A DNA stretch of 64,000 bases from [Lactobacillus] rogosae (lineage in GTDB: Bacteria; Bacillota; Clostridia; Lachnospirales; Lachnospiraceae): positions 62,001 through 126,000 of the forward strand of contig FONU01000008.1 of the NCBI GenBank assembly GCA_900112995.1. The letters run 5' to 3'. Below, piece after piece: positions 7,954-17,436 of the stretch. Both the position numbers and the translations under genes were made by a program. Under the pieces are notes generated by a model. That model saw only the letters and a program-made list of their open reading frames with translations. It was not told the origin of the DNA and ran no database searches. The first letter of the stretch is position 1. Each line of letters begins with the position of its first letter.

Positions 7954-9339
7954 TTAATATATCATTTCATTTGGCTGGTATTTCAATGCGTCTAATATAA
8001 TTCGGTCATACACTGATATTCCGTGTGTAAGATTTTGCTTGACAATATAATATTCATTATTCTCATCAATAATCTCAACCGGACAGAATATTGTATATCC
8101 GGTATTAACACAATATACACCTTTTAACTTCTTCGTTGCCCCGATAACATACCTTGATGCAGAGTCTGGCATTACAACCGCAATTCCTGATTCCCAGTCT
8201 GACTTGCTTACATACACATAATCATCAGTAAGCTTGTATATATCTGCTTCAACAAATGTAGTTATAAGATTACCATTATCATATTTCTCACATATAAATC
8301 CCTGATTACTGCTGTTACCACCTTTTGTAAGGTAAGACCTTGGAATTTCGTAGAATTCATTTTCTGTAACTGCTGACACAGGTATCTTCATACCACTCTT
8401 ACCAGTTGTAACAAGCTCAATATCAAGAAATCTTTCCTGTGCATATCTTATCATATAGCTGTCTAGTGATAACTTTCCATAATAGCCATCGCTTTTCTCT
8501 ATAATAGAAAAACCACATTTTACTGTCATATTATCTTTCTTAATCTTAATATTAAGGCTTTTCTTAGAAGCCAGTCCATACTCATCAATATCATCTTTAG
8601 ATAACCTGATAAGCATATACCAGTCTTCACTTGTAACTATCTTATAAGCAGGATTACCTGATACAATAAGTGATTCACCTTTTAAATTATTCTTATTATA
8701 GTTATCTTTATTGAAATCATTAGTTGTTACATTGTTGTCATTAATCTGTTCGTATCCGTCAACCGCATATACAACAATACCATTGCTTTCAGCTGTTACT
8801 GTCTGGAAAAGGTTCTGGCTTCCTGTATTCTCTACAATAGAATCAAGGTTAGCAACAACATTTTCATTAATAGACTGTAATACAGTCACATTAAGGTCTG
8901 ATTTCAGGTCATATACATATGTAAAATCACTTCCATCATAATCAGTCTTATAATTATTGAGTGTCGTCTTAATATCTGATAAATTCTTCTCTGAAAGTGA
9001 ATTCTCACCTAATTTGTTATATGAAGAAAGTATCTCTGATACCCTGCCGGTTTCATCGACAGTATAAATGGTATCGCCCTTCTTAACTCTCGTCCCTTCC
9101 CGCTGGTAATAATTGACATTGCCAGAATAAGGCGAATTGTATACACTTTCCTCTCTTACTGCTAACGCTGTAAATACAGCATTATTCGTTAATGAACCTA
9201 CGTTAACTTCATATGTCTGAACCTTTGCTTTGGTTGTATACAACACAAAAAAACATATTATATAAATAAGTACAAGGGCAAATATAAATGCCACAGCCCG
9301 TGGTCTTCTTTTATACCTGACTACTTTATTACCTGGCAT
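7954..9339 (-). CDS. HlyD-like membrane-anchored protein upstream of ylmE-sepF
   Basis: A 461-residue protein with a basic N-terminus, one membrane segment (about residues 16-36) and an extracellular region. The region 'VREESVYNSPYSGNVNYYQREGTRVKKGDTIYTV' resembles the biotinyl/lipoyl-like half of HlyD adaptor proteins, and later segments are beta-rich. I chose the ATG at 9339, which follows AAGGGAGGAG, over an in-frame ATG at 9357. HlyD-type proteins are commonly placed before ylmE-sepF in Clostridia; no partner transporter lies nearby, so transport is unproven and a cell-envelope role is inference. Confidence 0.75.
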   Translation of the reverse strand: MPGNKVVRYKRRPRAVAFIFALVLIYIICFFVLYTTKAKVQTYEVNVGSLTNNAVFTALAVREESVYNSPYSGNVNYYQREGTRVKKGDTIYTVDETGRVSEILSSYNKLGENSLSEKNLSDIKTTLNNYKTDYDGSDFTYVYDLKSDLNVTVLQSINENVVANLDSIVENTGSQNLFQTVTAESNGIVVYAVDGYEQINDNNVTTNDFNKDNYNKNNLKGESLIVSGNPAYKIVTSEDWYMLIRLSKDDIDEYGLASKKSLNIKIKKDNMTVKCGFSIIEKSDGYYGKLSLDSYMIRYAQERFLDIELVTTGKSGMKIPVSAVTENEFYEIPRSYLTKGGNSSNQGFICEKYDNGNLITTFVEADIYKLTDDYVYVSKSDWESGIAVVMPDSASRYVIGATKKLKGVYCVNTGYTIFCPVEIIDENNEYYIVKQNLTHGISVYDRIILDALKYQPNEMIY

Positions 9340-9365
9340 AACTCCTCCCTTAATCATTAATAATA

Positions 9366-9401
9366 CATCAAAAGCTACCGTTCTTGTTCAAACGGCAGCT
9401 T
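9366..9401 (-). terminator. Rho-independent terminator after mgsA
   Basis: An 11-bp stem with one G-U pair (9372-9382 with 9391-9401) and an 8-nt loop is followed on the minus strand by TTTTGATGTATT. It marks the end of the min-rodA-mgsA transcript. Confidence 0.75.
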
Positions 9402-9423
9402 ATATTTTAATAATTCTCACTGA

Positions 9424-9819
9424 TTATTGATATATTTCTCTCCATTCCATATCGCCTCTTTCCAGCGACTTAATCAATAATTCTGCTGTGGCAAGATTAG
9501 TTGCTAATGGAATATTATACATATCACACAGCATACATATATTATTAGAATCTGGTTCATGAAGATTTGGTGATTCCACATCTCTTAGGAAAATGACAAG
9601 ATCAAGCTGATTATGCTCAATCTGGGCACAAAGCTGCTGGTCACCACCAAGATGTCCTGCAAGGAACTTGTGTATAGAAAGATTAGTAACTTCTTCTACA
9701 AGTCTTCCTGTTGTACCCGTCGCAAATAACTGATTCTTGTTTAGAATTCCTTTGTATGCAATACAGAAATTCTGCATTAATTTCTTCTTTGAATTATGTG
9801 CTATTAAACCAATGTTCAT
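9424..9819 (-). CDS. mgsA: Methylglyoxal synthase
   Basis: Converts dihydroxyacetone phosphate to methylglyoxal and phosphate, a bypass that relieves sugar-phosphate overload. The 131 residues show 'LIAHNSKKKLM', the phosphate-binding 'ATGTTGRLV', 'GGDQQLCAQI' and 'LVIFLRD', all family signatures including the catalytic Asp region. The start follows a strong AGGGGGTTC ribosome-binding site. It is the last gene after rodA; the rodA-mgsA pair is a common Clostridia neighbourhood. A weak promoter (TTGGCT, 17 bp, TAAAAT) could lie between them. Confidence 0.95.
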   Translation of the reverse strand: MNIGLIAHNSKKKLMQNFCIAYKGILNKNQLFATGTTGRLVEEVTNLSIHKFLAGHLGGDQQLCAQIEHNQLDLVIFLRDVESPNLHEPDSNNICMLCDMYNIPLATNLATAELLIKSLERGDMEWREIYQ

Positions 9820-9907
9820 AAGAACCCCCTATCTTATGCTGTTATTTTATCAAGATTGCATTTTAATGCTATGGCTTGTTACAGCCAATATCTTTAATAC
9901 TTATCTA

Positions 9908-11068
9908 TTATCCACGGAAATCATCTGCAAATATCTCATCATCTCTGTCGACATTTCTTTGCAGATTGATATTCAACACAATTCCCATTGCCGCAAATAA
10001 ATTAACAAGTGATGTTACGCCACAACTAAAAAATGGAAGTGGCAAACCTGTATTAGGCAGAAGCTTTGTAACAACGCCTATATTAATAAACGTCTGGAAT
10101 GCTATATACGCCGCTACACCGCAGCATATCAGCCGCCCTTCTAAGTCCTTAGCCCTTACTGCTGTAATTATACACTCTATTACGATAGTAAACAACAAAA
10201 AAATTGTAATTAAGCAGCCTACAAATCCAAGTTCTTCACCTATAACCGCAAATATAAAGTCATTCTGCGCTTCTGCTATATATCCGGCATTCTTAAGTGA
10301 AGATGGATCTTCATTATTAAGGCCTTTACCTGATAACTGTCCTGAACCTATTGCCTGAACCGCATAATTCTGCTGATATACACCAGCACTTACCGTTCCA
10401 TCAGTAGAATCACTTCCGTATATGAAATCGACAATACGATTTCTCTGATATTGTTCCATAAATATAGGATCCGGTGTAGCAATAATGTATACAAGAAATG
10501 CTGCTATAAGTGGAACTACAACAAGCAGCACCATACCAATTATCTTATAACTTATCCCTGCACAGAATATAATAGTAACTACTATAAGAACAACCATAAC
10601 AGTGGTAGATAAATCTGGTTCTTTAACTATAAGCAGTATAGGAACTAAAAGTACAAGTGCAATTATGACAAGAAACTTCCACGTATTAAGCCTGTCCTTA
10701 TACATAGATATTACCTTAGCTAAGAATATGGCTATAATAAGCTTCATAAACTCTGAAGGCTGTATCTGAAAAGATGTACCTATGCCAAGCCATCTTTTCG
10801 CACCGTGGCTTGATTTACCTATAAGAAGTACAAGAACAAGCAGTATATTGCCTATTGCATACCAAAGCCAGTAATATTTAGTTATAAATTTGTAATCAAC
10901 AAATGATATAAAAATCATCATTAAATATGCTGCAGCCATACCAGCACCCTGCTTTATGGTATAACTTGAATTAGCACTGTTTACAACCATTAACGCATAT
11001 ATACAGGTAATTGTTATCAAAGCAATAAGCCTGAAATTATACGATCTTAGTTTATATTTTTTAAACAT
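9908..11068 (-). CDS. rodA: Rod-shape SEDS glycosyltransferase RodA
   Basis: Polytopic SEDS-family peptidoglycan polymerase acting with the class B PBP2 in cell elongation. It has about ten membrane segments. The conserved SEDS residues are in 'KSSHGAKRWLGIGTSFQIQPSE' and 'DFIFAVIGEELGFVG', and the C-terminus has 'PNTGLPLPFFSCGVTSLVNLF'. The 386 residues are normal. The ATG follows GGAGAATTT. Position after minE and in the mre-mrdA-min cluster supports RodA over FtsW or SpoVE. Confidence 0.92.
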   Translation of the reverse strand: MFKKYKLRSYNFRLIALITITCIYALMVVNSANSSYTIKQGAGMAAAYLMMIFISFVDYKFITKYYWLWYAIGNILLVLVLLIGKSSHGAKRWLGIGTSFQIQPSEFMKLIIAIFLAKVISMYKDRLNTWKFLVIIALVLLVPILLIVKEPDLSTTVMVVLIVVTIIFCAGISYKIIGMVLLVVVPLIAAFLVYIIATPDPIFMEQYQRNRIVDFIYGSDSTDGTVSAGVYQQNYAVQAIGSGQLSGKGLNNEDPSSLKNAGYIAEAQNDFIFAVIGEELGFVGCLITIFLLFTIVIECIITAVRAKDLEGRLICCGVAAYIAFQTFINIGVVTKLLPNTGLPLPFFSCGVTSLVNLFAAMGIVLNINLQRNVDRDDEIFADDFRG

Positions 11069-11108
11069 AAATTCTCCACCACAATAATCCTTATTTGATT
11101 ACACGTGA

Positions 11109-11384
11109 TTATTTGTCACTATTTCTCATATCCTTAATTGGAATATTAGCATAGATTGCAGGTACAGAACCATTATCACCTTCTGATTCTGTAGATGTTA
11201 TCTGGATATCAAGTCCTTCTGCATCTATTACCATGTATTTTGAAATAACTTTAATTATGTCATTCTTTATCATTTCCATAACTTCAGGAGAGCAATTAGC
11301 CCTGTCAGATACGAGCAAAAGCTTAAGTCTGTCTTTTGCTACATCACCAGAACCCTTCTTCTTAAATAAATCAAGTAAACTCAT
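11109..11384 (-). CDS. minE: Cell division topological specificity factor MinE
   Basis: Stimulates MinD ATPase and drives Min oscillation, restricting division to mid-cell. The first residues 'MSLLDLFKKKGSGDVAKDRLKLLLVSDR' hold the membrane-targeting and anti-MinCD helix; the C-terminal part is the dimerisation domain. I prefer the ATG at 11384, preceded by GGAAGAAG, over one at 11396. It is 91 residues. Possession of MinE together with MinC and MinD is typical of Clostridia, in contrast to Bacillus, which uses DivIVA/MinJ. Confidence 0.92.
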   Translation of the reverse strand: MSLLDLFKKKGSGDVAKDRLKLLLVSDRANCSPEVMEMIKNDIIKVISKYMVIDAEGLDIQITSTESEGDNGSVPAIYANIPIKDMRNSDK

Positions 11385-11437
11385 ATCTTCTTCCATTCTG
11401 CCATATATGGCTCATATACTTAAGGCCTGAAATGGTC

Positions 11438-12250
11438 TTAGTTCTTTTTATCACCCTTAAAGAGTGATGATAACTTCTTAAAGAATCCACCCTTGCCATT
11501 AAGATCAAGGAAAGGTACATCTTCACCGAGAATTCTATGACATATATTCATATATGCCTGTCCAGCCATACTGCTGTCACCTACTAAAGGCTGCCCCTTG
11601 TTAGTAGCAACTACAATATTCTCATCATCTGGAACAGCACCTATTACATTGAGCTGTAAAATGTCGTTGACATCTGCGATTGACATCATCTCACCTCTGT
11701 TGACCATATCCATTCTTATTCTGTTGACAATTAAATCCTCGCGGTCTTTTAAGCCATTAGCATCTAATAAACCTACAATTCTGTCAGCATCACGGATAGC
11801 TGAGACTTCTGGAGTAGTTACAACTAAAGCTCTGTCAGCTGCAACTATGGCATTCTGGAAGCCCTGCTCAATACCGGCTGGGCAATCAAGTAATATGTAA
11901 TCAAAGTTCTCTGGATCTGCTTTAATCTCATCTACAAGCTTAATCATCTGTTCAGGTGAAATAGCTGACTTATCCCTTGTCTGTGCTGTTGGAAGAAGAT
12001 ACAGATAAGGACATCTCTTATCTGTAATCATAGCCTGCTTTAAACGACAGTTACCCTCTACAACATCTACAAGATTGTATACAATTCTATTCTCAAGTCC
12101 AAGTACTACATCAAGGTTTCTAAGGCCTGTATCTGTATCAATCATAACAACCTTTTTTCCAAGCTTAGCAAGACCAGTACCTATATTAGCTGTAGTTGTA
12201 GTCTTACCTACGCCGCCTTTTCCTGACGTAACAACAATAACTTCACTCAT
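11438..12250 (-). CDS. minD: Septum-site determining ATPase MinD
   Basis: ParA/MinD-type ATPase that recruits MinC to the membrane. It has the deviant Walker A motif GKGGVGKTTTTANIG near residue 10, 'MIDTDTGLRNLD', and the Walker B 'YILLDCPAGIEQG'. The C-terminus ends in an amphipathic segment ('GFFKKLSSLFKG') that is the membrane-targeting sequence. It is 270 residues. The ATG follows GGAGGAAAT, and a separate promoter (12302-12330) lies just upstream, so minD-minE-rodA-mgsA can be transcribed apart from minC. Confidence 0.96.
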   Translation of the reverse strand: MSEVIVVTSGKGGVGKTTTTANIGTGLAKLGKKVVMIDTDTGLRNLDVVLGLENRIVYNLVDVVEGNCRLKQAMITDKRCPYLYLLPTAQTRDKSAISPEQMIKLVDEIKADPENFDYILLDCPAGIEQGFQNAIVAADRALVVTTPEVSAIRDADRIVGLLDANGLKDREDLIVNRIRMDMVNRGEMMSIADVNDILQLNVIGAVPDDENIVVATNKGQPLVGDSSMAGQAYMNICHRILGEDVPFLDLNGKGGFFKKLSSLFKGDKKN

Positions 12251-12301
12251 TTTATTTCCTCCAAAATTAATATACTAAGTAAATAAATACACAATAAAAT
12301 A

Positions 12302-12330
12302 ATTATGCGTAATTTTGCTCATTAAATCAA
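12302..12330 (-). promoter_or_regulatory. Predicted sigma-A promoter of minD
   Basis: Minus strand shows TTGATT, a 17-bp spacer and CATAAT in the 138-bp minC-minD gap. The predicted leader is about 45 nt. Confidence 0.6.
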
Positions 12331-12388
12331 GACTTTTTTTGAATTTATGAACATTTATTCTAAAATAAACCTGTTTACACATTCAAAT

Positions 12389-13180
12389 TTATAAATGAAT
12401 ATCTTCAAGTACATCCTGTGCAAAATCTTCAACATATATATTGCCTTCAAATACATATGCTATCTTAGGCTGTACGCCTTTGACCTTACTCTTTAATCTC
12501 TTCTTTATAACAACAGGAGCATCTGAACTTCTGGCTATAACATCTGCAATCTTAATCTGCATAGGATCCATATCAAGAGCAACAACAAATGCATTCTCAT
12601 TGCCATTGGCACCTGCATATATATTGCCTCTTAAGCTTCCTAATACGATAACATTGCCACACGCTATAACCTTGCCACCCGGATTAACATCTCCAAGTAT
12701 TACTACACTACTCTCTGTTTCAAGAACTTGTCCTGATCTTAATGTTCCTTTATAGAACTGGCATAATGGCTGTGTAAGTGTATTATCTGTCGATACATCA
12801 TCTATGCTGGCACTGGAAAATACACGGCTGTGCATAACCTCTTCATTTGTATTATCATATGGTACATCTGGCAATATGCCATCTCCGGCAACCTTGGCGA
12901 TTGCTCTTGCGTACACTTCATCTTTATCCTTGTTGTGTTCCATCAGACACACAATGTTAATATCCGACTCCTCAGATATAATATCAAGAATTTCCTGCTC
13001 CTCGTTGTCAGTAAGATTTCTTCCTTCAAGTGATAATGCAAGATTGGCTTTTTCAAAGAATTTGGCTGACGCCGCAAATTTGGTTCTTATTCTGTCTTTG
13101 AGCTCGTCAAATCCAAGATTATCATCGAGTTTAACAGTAATTCCATTCTTACTTCCCTTGATTACTACTGAGTTATCCAA
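12389..13180 (-). CDS. minC: Septum-site determining protein MinC
   Basis: Inhibitor of FtsZ polymerisation carried by MinD. The N-terminal domain (about 1-110) binds FtsZ; the C-terminal beta-helix domain has 'LRSGQVLETESSVVILGDVNPGGKVIACGNVIVLGSLRGNIYAGANG', the MinD-binding dimerisation region. It is 263 residues. The start is a TTG at 13180 preceded by GGGGTGAAG. It follows mrdA by 33 bp and is separated from minD by an A+T-rich 138-bp gap containing a promoter. Confidence 0.93.
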   Translation of the reverse strand: MDNSVVIKGSKNGITVKLDDNLGFDELKDRIRTKFAASAKFFEKANLALSLEGRNLTDNEEQEILDIISEESDINIVCLMEHNKDKDEVYARAIAKVAGDGILPDVPYDNTNEEVMHSRVFSSASIDDVSTDNTLTQPLCQFYKGTLRSGQVLETESSVVILGDVNPGGKVIACGNVIVLGSLRGNIYAGANGNENAFVVALDMDPMQIKIADVIARSSDAPVVIKKRLKSKVKGVQPKIAYVFEGNIYVEDFAQDVLEDIHL

Positions 13181-13213
13181 CTATCTTCACCCCTTATTTA
13201 ATATTATTTATAA

Positions 13214-16048
13214 CTATTCCATTCCATAATATATCTTATACACATCTGCTGTCAAATCCATAGATGTTGTTGATGAGTATCCGTGCTGGATACATACTGA
13301 TACACATATCTGCGGATCATCGTATGGAGAATATGTTACAAGTAATGAATGGTCTGGTTCGTTAGTATTTTCCTGTGCAGTACCTGACTTAGCTGCAATC
13401 TTTAAACCAAGCTTGGCTATTGTTGAATATGAATTACCTGCGAGCATCATACCCTCGTGTACTGTACTCCATATATTACTGCTTAGTTCAACCTGATGAT
13501 CAACATCAGCGTGATTATCTTCAATAAGATTACCATCAGAATCTGTAATCTTATCTACTAGTGTAAGATTATAGCAGGTTCCTGATGTAGCTATAGTTGT
13601 TACATATCTTGCAAGGTTTAATGTACTGTATTTGTGGTTACCCTGACCGATAGCTGAAGCAACTGAGTTAGTATTAGAAGCCATTGGCTCACTTTCCTCA
13701 ATTTCAACACCTGCTTTAGTCGATAAACCCAAAAGGTCTGAGTATTTCTGTAATATAGTTGTTCCGTAAGTACTGTTATAATTGCCATTCTTACTGCACG
13801 CAAGATTATAACCTACATTATAGAAGAATACATTACAGGAATCTCTTATTGCTGTTGCAGCCACTTCGCCACCATGTCCTGATAATCTCCAGCATTTTGG
13901 TGATGGTGTTACTTTATCAAATGAACCAGAACAATAAAATGTAGTTCCAGATGATATTATACCTGTATCCATACCTGCTATAGTTGTGCATGGCTTGTAT
14001 GTTGAACCTGGTGCAGTAAATGACTGTGTTGCCCTGTTTAACATAGGACTTGCCTTATCATTAATAAGACTGTTGAAATACTTGGCATCAACGCTTCCTG
14101 ACAGCTTGTTATTATCATAGCTTGGATAAGATACCATTGCTATGATATCACCATTCTTAGGATTTGTTACAACAGCAGATGCTGAACAAGGTTCTAATGC
14201 AAGCTGGGCAGGAGTTATTATTTTATTAGATATCGCATATGTCATAAAATCATATGCTCCAAGGCTTCCTGCTGCTAATGCTGAATATCTTGAATTCTCA
14301 GAATTCATATCAAGCACTCCCTGTTCATACAAAAGCATACATACCTGTCTTCCTGATATAGAACCAGAATTAATCATATATTTATACATTTTCTTATAAA
14401 ATGAAGTATCTTCCCTTAAATATCCATCAATATAATCAAGAAGTGCATCATATGATTCTTGTAAACTTGTGTACTGTTCAGTAGAGAAAACATTAAGATT
14501 AATCCAATTCTTAGCTATTCCGTGTGTCAGAAGTTCTTTAAGACTTGTTCCATCTGCCTGTGTCCAGTCCTTATATACATCATCTGTTGTATCGACATTA
14601 GATGTATTAAATACCCCTCTGTCTTTAAGGCTTGTATACACATACCATATATAAAGCTGCTGTTCTTCGCTGAGCTTTCCATAAGGTGTATCACCGTCAG
14701 CTAACTCACTTCGTATCCAGTCCATTGTACTGTCCTGTTTTGAAAGAAAAGCTGAATAAACCTGTGCCTCCGTGTCTGTACTCTGTTCAGCGATATGCTT
14801 TATTGACACAATATTGTTATCAATAAGTGCAAAATATACTTCTTTAGCAAGAATGTATACAGTATCTACACTTCCGTTAGAAGTATATGAATACTTGGTA
14901 TCACCACTTGTCATATAAGTAAGAAGTATCTGTACAAGTCTGTCCTCAATTGCATTATATAGATTTTTCTGAAGATTAATATCGATTGTAAGGTACACAT
15001 CATTGCCAGTCTCTGGGTCTGTCTCACCAAGTACCTCTGTAATTCGTCCTACTGTATCTACATAAACCTGTCGTTCACCCTTAGTACCTGAAAGCACTGA
15101 TTCCATACTCTTCTCAATGCCACTCTTACCTACAGTATCGTTACTGTCGTACTTATCTCCAAGTGTTTCTAACTCGCTTGTAGATACTGTACCTGTGTAT
15201 CCTAATATCTGTGAGCAGTATACACTGTCCACATATCTTCTTATATATTGTTCTTCTACTGTAACACCTGTCAGATCATCTGAACTCTCAAGTATTGCCG
15301 CAACAGTTTCATCTGATACCTCATTGGCAATTGTAAAAGAAATGTATCTGTTATATGAATTAGCAGACATATATCTTCTTAAATTAACAATCATAAGTGC
15401 ATGGTCAACAGAAAAACCTGCTGCTTCTACCATATACCCCTGTGATTTAAGGAAACTAACTGTTGATGAAAGAACCGTTGCCTGATTTTTTGAACTATCA
15501 GACGCAACAACAACCTCATACTTTTCACATAACTGTCTGAAAAGCTCCTGTGCTGTTACATTTCTTTCTTCATCACTAAGCTCACTTATTGAACGTTTGC
15601 CATATATATCCCTTAAAAATCTTAAAAGTTCATTATCCTTTATATTGAATACATACTGTCCGTCTTCATATACAATAGGAAAATCATTAGAATATGTATC
15701 TCCCTTTGCCTCAATAATATCAAGTGTCTTATCTATTGAAGCATTAAGCTTTTCATTCTTCTCTGCGTTATTGTTATATTTACCGCTGTCACTTATTCTT
15801 ACGGCATATGCAAGGTCATTATAAGCAAGAAGCACACCATTCTTGTCGAATATTCTTCCTCTTGTCGCCGCAACGCTCATATCTTTCTGTATAGAACTTG
15901 ATAAATCTTTTACATAAGACTCTCCATTGATTATCTGCAATCCAAACAGCCTGTTAATAAGCACGCCTACCAATATGGCAAATACCAATATAAGTGGAAA
16001 AATTCTTGATTTGAAAAGACTTAATATATACTCAAATACTTCCTTCAT
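13214..16048 (-). CDS. mrdA: Penicillin-binding protein 2 (elongasome transpeptidase), extended form
   Basis: Class B PBP, a D,D-transpeptidase working with RodA. It has a membrane anchor (about residues 15-35), a dimerisation domain ('AATRGRIFDKNGVLLAYND'), then the transpeptidase domain with the active-site triads STYK (S682-K685), SCN (S737-N739) and KSGTA (K887-A891). At 944 residues it is over 200 longer than Bacillus PBP2A. The excess lies between 'YLTIDINLQ' (about 353-360) and 'ASAVVTNPKNGDIIAM' (about 623-638), where relatives have about 20 residues. The first 17 bp overlap the end of mreD, so the two are translationally coupled. Confidence 0.93.
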   Translation of the reverse strand: MKEVFEYILSLFKSRIFPLILVFAILVGVLINRLFGLQIINGESYVKDLSSSIQKDMSVAATRGRIFDKNGVLLAYNDLAYAVRISDSGKYNNNAEKNEKLNASIDKTLDIIEAKGDTYSNDFPIVYEDGQYVFNIKDNELLRFLRDIYGKRSISELSDEERNVTAQELFRQLCEKYEVVVASDSSKNQATVLSSTVSFLKSQGYMVEAAGFSVDHALMIVNLRRYMSANSYNRYISFTIANEVSDETVAAILESSDDLTGVTVEEQYIRRYVDSVYCSQILGYTGTVSTSELETLGDKYDSNDTVGKSGIEKSMESVLSGTKGERQVYVDTVGRITEVLGETDPETGNDVYLTIDINLQKNLYNAIEDRLVQILLTYMTSGDTKYSYTSNGSVDTVYILAKEVYFALIDNNIVSIKHIAEQSTDTEAQVYSAFLSKQDSTMDWIRSELADGDTPYGKLSEEQQLYIWYVYTSLKDRGVFNTSNVDTTDDVYKDWTQADGTSLKELLTHGIAKNWINLNVFSTEQYTSLQESYDALLDYIDGYLREDTSFYKKMYKYMINSGSISGRQVCMLLYEQGVLDMNSENSRYSALAAGSLGAYDFMTYAISNKIITPAQLALEPCSASAVVTNPKNGDIIAMVSYPSYDNNKLSGSVDAKYFNSLINDKASPMLNRATQSFTAPGSTYKPCTTIAGMDTGIISSGTTFYCSGSFDKVTPSPKCWRLSGHGGEVAATAIRDSCNVFFYNVGYNLACSKNGNYNSTYGTTILQKYSDLLGLSTKAGVEIEESEPMASNTNSVASAIGQGNHKYSTLNLARYVTTIATSGTCYNLTLVDKITDSDGNLIEDNHADVDHQVELSSNIWSTVHEGMMLAGNSYSTIAKLGLKIAAKSGTAQENTNEPDHSLLVTYSPYDDPQICVSVCIQHGYSSTTSMDLTADVYKIYYGME

Positions 16049-16565
16049 CTAATATACCTTTTTTCCTTTTCTTCCATTGAATATCTAATATTGAATCGAA
16101 CTTCATCAAAGGATAATACAATACCAATGCTACAACTAATGTATACACAACCTCCGGCATAATAAATCTTCTTAAAAAGAAGTCTACATTCAGCCTGTTG
16201 TGTAATAAGAAATTGCCTATATATGATAAAAATTCAAAAACAAAATCAGATGCCATTATCATTGCCAATGGAATAAGGACTTCAACCTTCTCATATTCTT
16301 TATAAAATATTCCCGAAAAATATCCTATGTATACAAAAACCAATGCTGAAAATCCAAACAGTGAAGAAAAGAAAAGATCATACATAACACCTGATAAGAA
16401 GCCTACTAACATTCCTTCATTCCTGCCTTTAAAAAAGCCAAACAGCACCGGCAGTATTATAAGCAGATTAGGTGTAATGCCACCTATTCCGATAGCATTG
16501 CCAAATGTAACCTGTATCAGATAAAATAATAATATTAAAATTATTTCTGCAACTTTCCTTTTCAT
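16032..16565 (-). CDS. mreD: Rod shape-determining protein MreD
   Basis: Small integral membrane protein of the elongasome. The 177 residues hold about five or six hydrophobic segments and the typical 'GITPNLLIILPVLFGFFKGRNEGMLVGFLSGVMYDLFF' region. The ATG follows AGGAGTGTT and is 17 bp from mreC. The 3' end overlaps mrdA by 17 bp. MreD sequences are poorly conserved, so the call rests on topology, that internal motif and position between mreC and mrdA. Confidence 0.92.
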   Translation of the reverse strand: MKRKVAEIILILLFYLIQVTFGNAIGIGGITPNLLIILPVLFGFFKGRNEGMLVGFLSGVMYDLFFSSLFGFSALVFVYIGYFSGIFYKEYEKVEVLIPLAMIMASDFVFEFLSYIGNFLLHNRLNVDFFLRRFIMPEVVYTLVVALVLYYPLMKFDSILDIQWKKRKKGILDEGSI

Positions 16566-16582
16566 AACACTCCTGCTTTAAA

Positions 16583-17425
16583 TCACTGATTTTTCATTTC
16601 CGTTATAATAAGTACCTCTTGAAGATTATTAAAATCAACTGCTGGGACAAGATAACCTGACTGTGTCAGATTATTAGAGTCCGCTGTTACATCCTTTGCA
16701 TATCCTATAAGAATTCCCTGAAGATATTTGTCGCTGATATTGGAAGTAACTATCTTATCACCATTTCTTACTGTTATATCTGCCTTAATATGGTTAAGAT
16801 GTACAAGACCACTGTCAGAAAGCTCAATATCTCCCTCAACTATACAGGTATCATTAGTATCTATTAACATTCCACTTACTGAATTATTATCTTCAATAAT
16901 TGTCTTGACTATGGAATAATTCTTTCCTACCTCAGCAACTATTCCAACAAGACCACCACTTGCAATAACATTCATATCTTTCTTAATTCCGTCATCAAGG
17001 CCTTTATCTACTTTAAATGCCTTAGACCAGTTATCTGTTGTAACACCGATAACTCTTGCACCTACTTTAGTATAGCCCGGATACTTCTCGTCAAGCTTAT
17101 ATAGCTCTCTAAGACGTGTAAGTTCATAGGAATCCTGTCTTAACTGGTTGTTCTCTTCTGTCAGATTATCTATTTGGTTCTTTAACTCATTATTCTCGTC
17201 TAATACAACTGAGATTTCCTGTAAAGTAGTAACTTTATCATAGGTCCAAAGTCCAAGATTATTCATTCCCTTCTGCAACGGAACAACAACCATAGAAACA
17301 GCATTTCTTAAAGGTGCTACAAGACTATCTGTAAAGAAGCTTGTTGAAACAAATATTATACATACAACCGTCACTGCAATAAGAATGTATCTTGATGTCA
17401 TATATGAAGATAATTTTTTTCTCAT
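16583..17425 (-). CDS. mreC: Rod shape-determining protein MreC
   Basis: Bitopic scaffold linking MreB to PBP2 in the periplasm-like space. It has an N-terminal membrane segment (about 12-30), a coiled coil (about 65-105, 'LDENNELKNQIDNLTEENNQ') and the beta-barrel MreC domain ('VGARVIGVTTDNWSKAFKVDKG', 'VIASGGLVGIV'). It is 280 residues, normal. It starts 12 bp after mreB with AAGGACAGGTAAT as ribosome-binding site. Confidence 0.95.
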   Translation of the reverse strand: MRKKLSSYMTSRYILIAVTVVCIIFVSTSFFTDSLVAPLRNAVSMVVVPLQKGMNNLGLWTYDKVTTLQEISVVLDENNELKNQIDNLTEENNQLRQDSYELTRLRELYKLDEKYPGYTKVGARVIGVTTDNWSKAFKVDKGLDDGIKKDMNVIASGGLVGIVAEVGKNYSIVKTIIEDNNSVSGMLIDTNDTCIVEGDIELSDSGLVHLNHIKADITVRNGDKIVTSNISDKYLQGILIGYAKDVTADSNNLTQSGYLVPAVDFNNLQEVLIITEMKNQ

Positions 17426-17436
17426 ATTACCTGTCC

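Noticed and set aside
9820-9907. Separate promoter for mgsA (TTGGCT, 17 bp, TAAAAT)
   Set aside because: The -35 box is poor and rodA-mgsA readthrough is equally plausible, so it is not listed as a feature.
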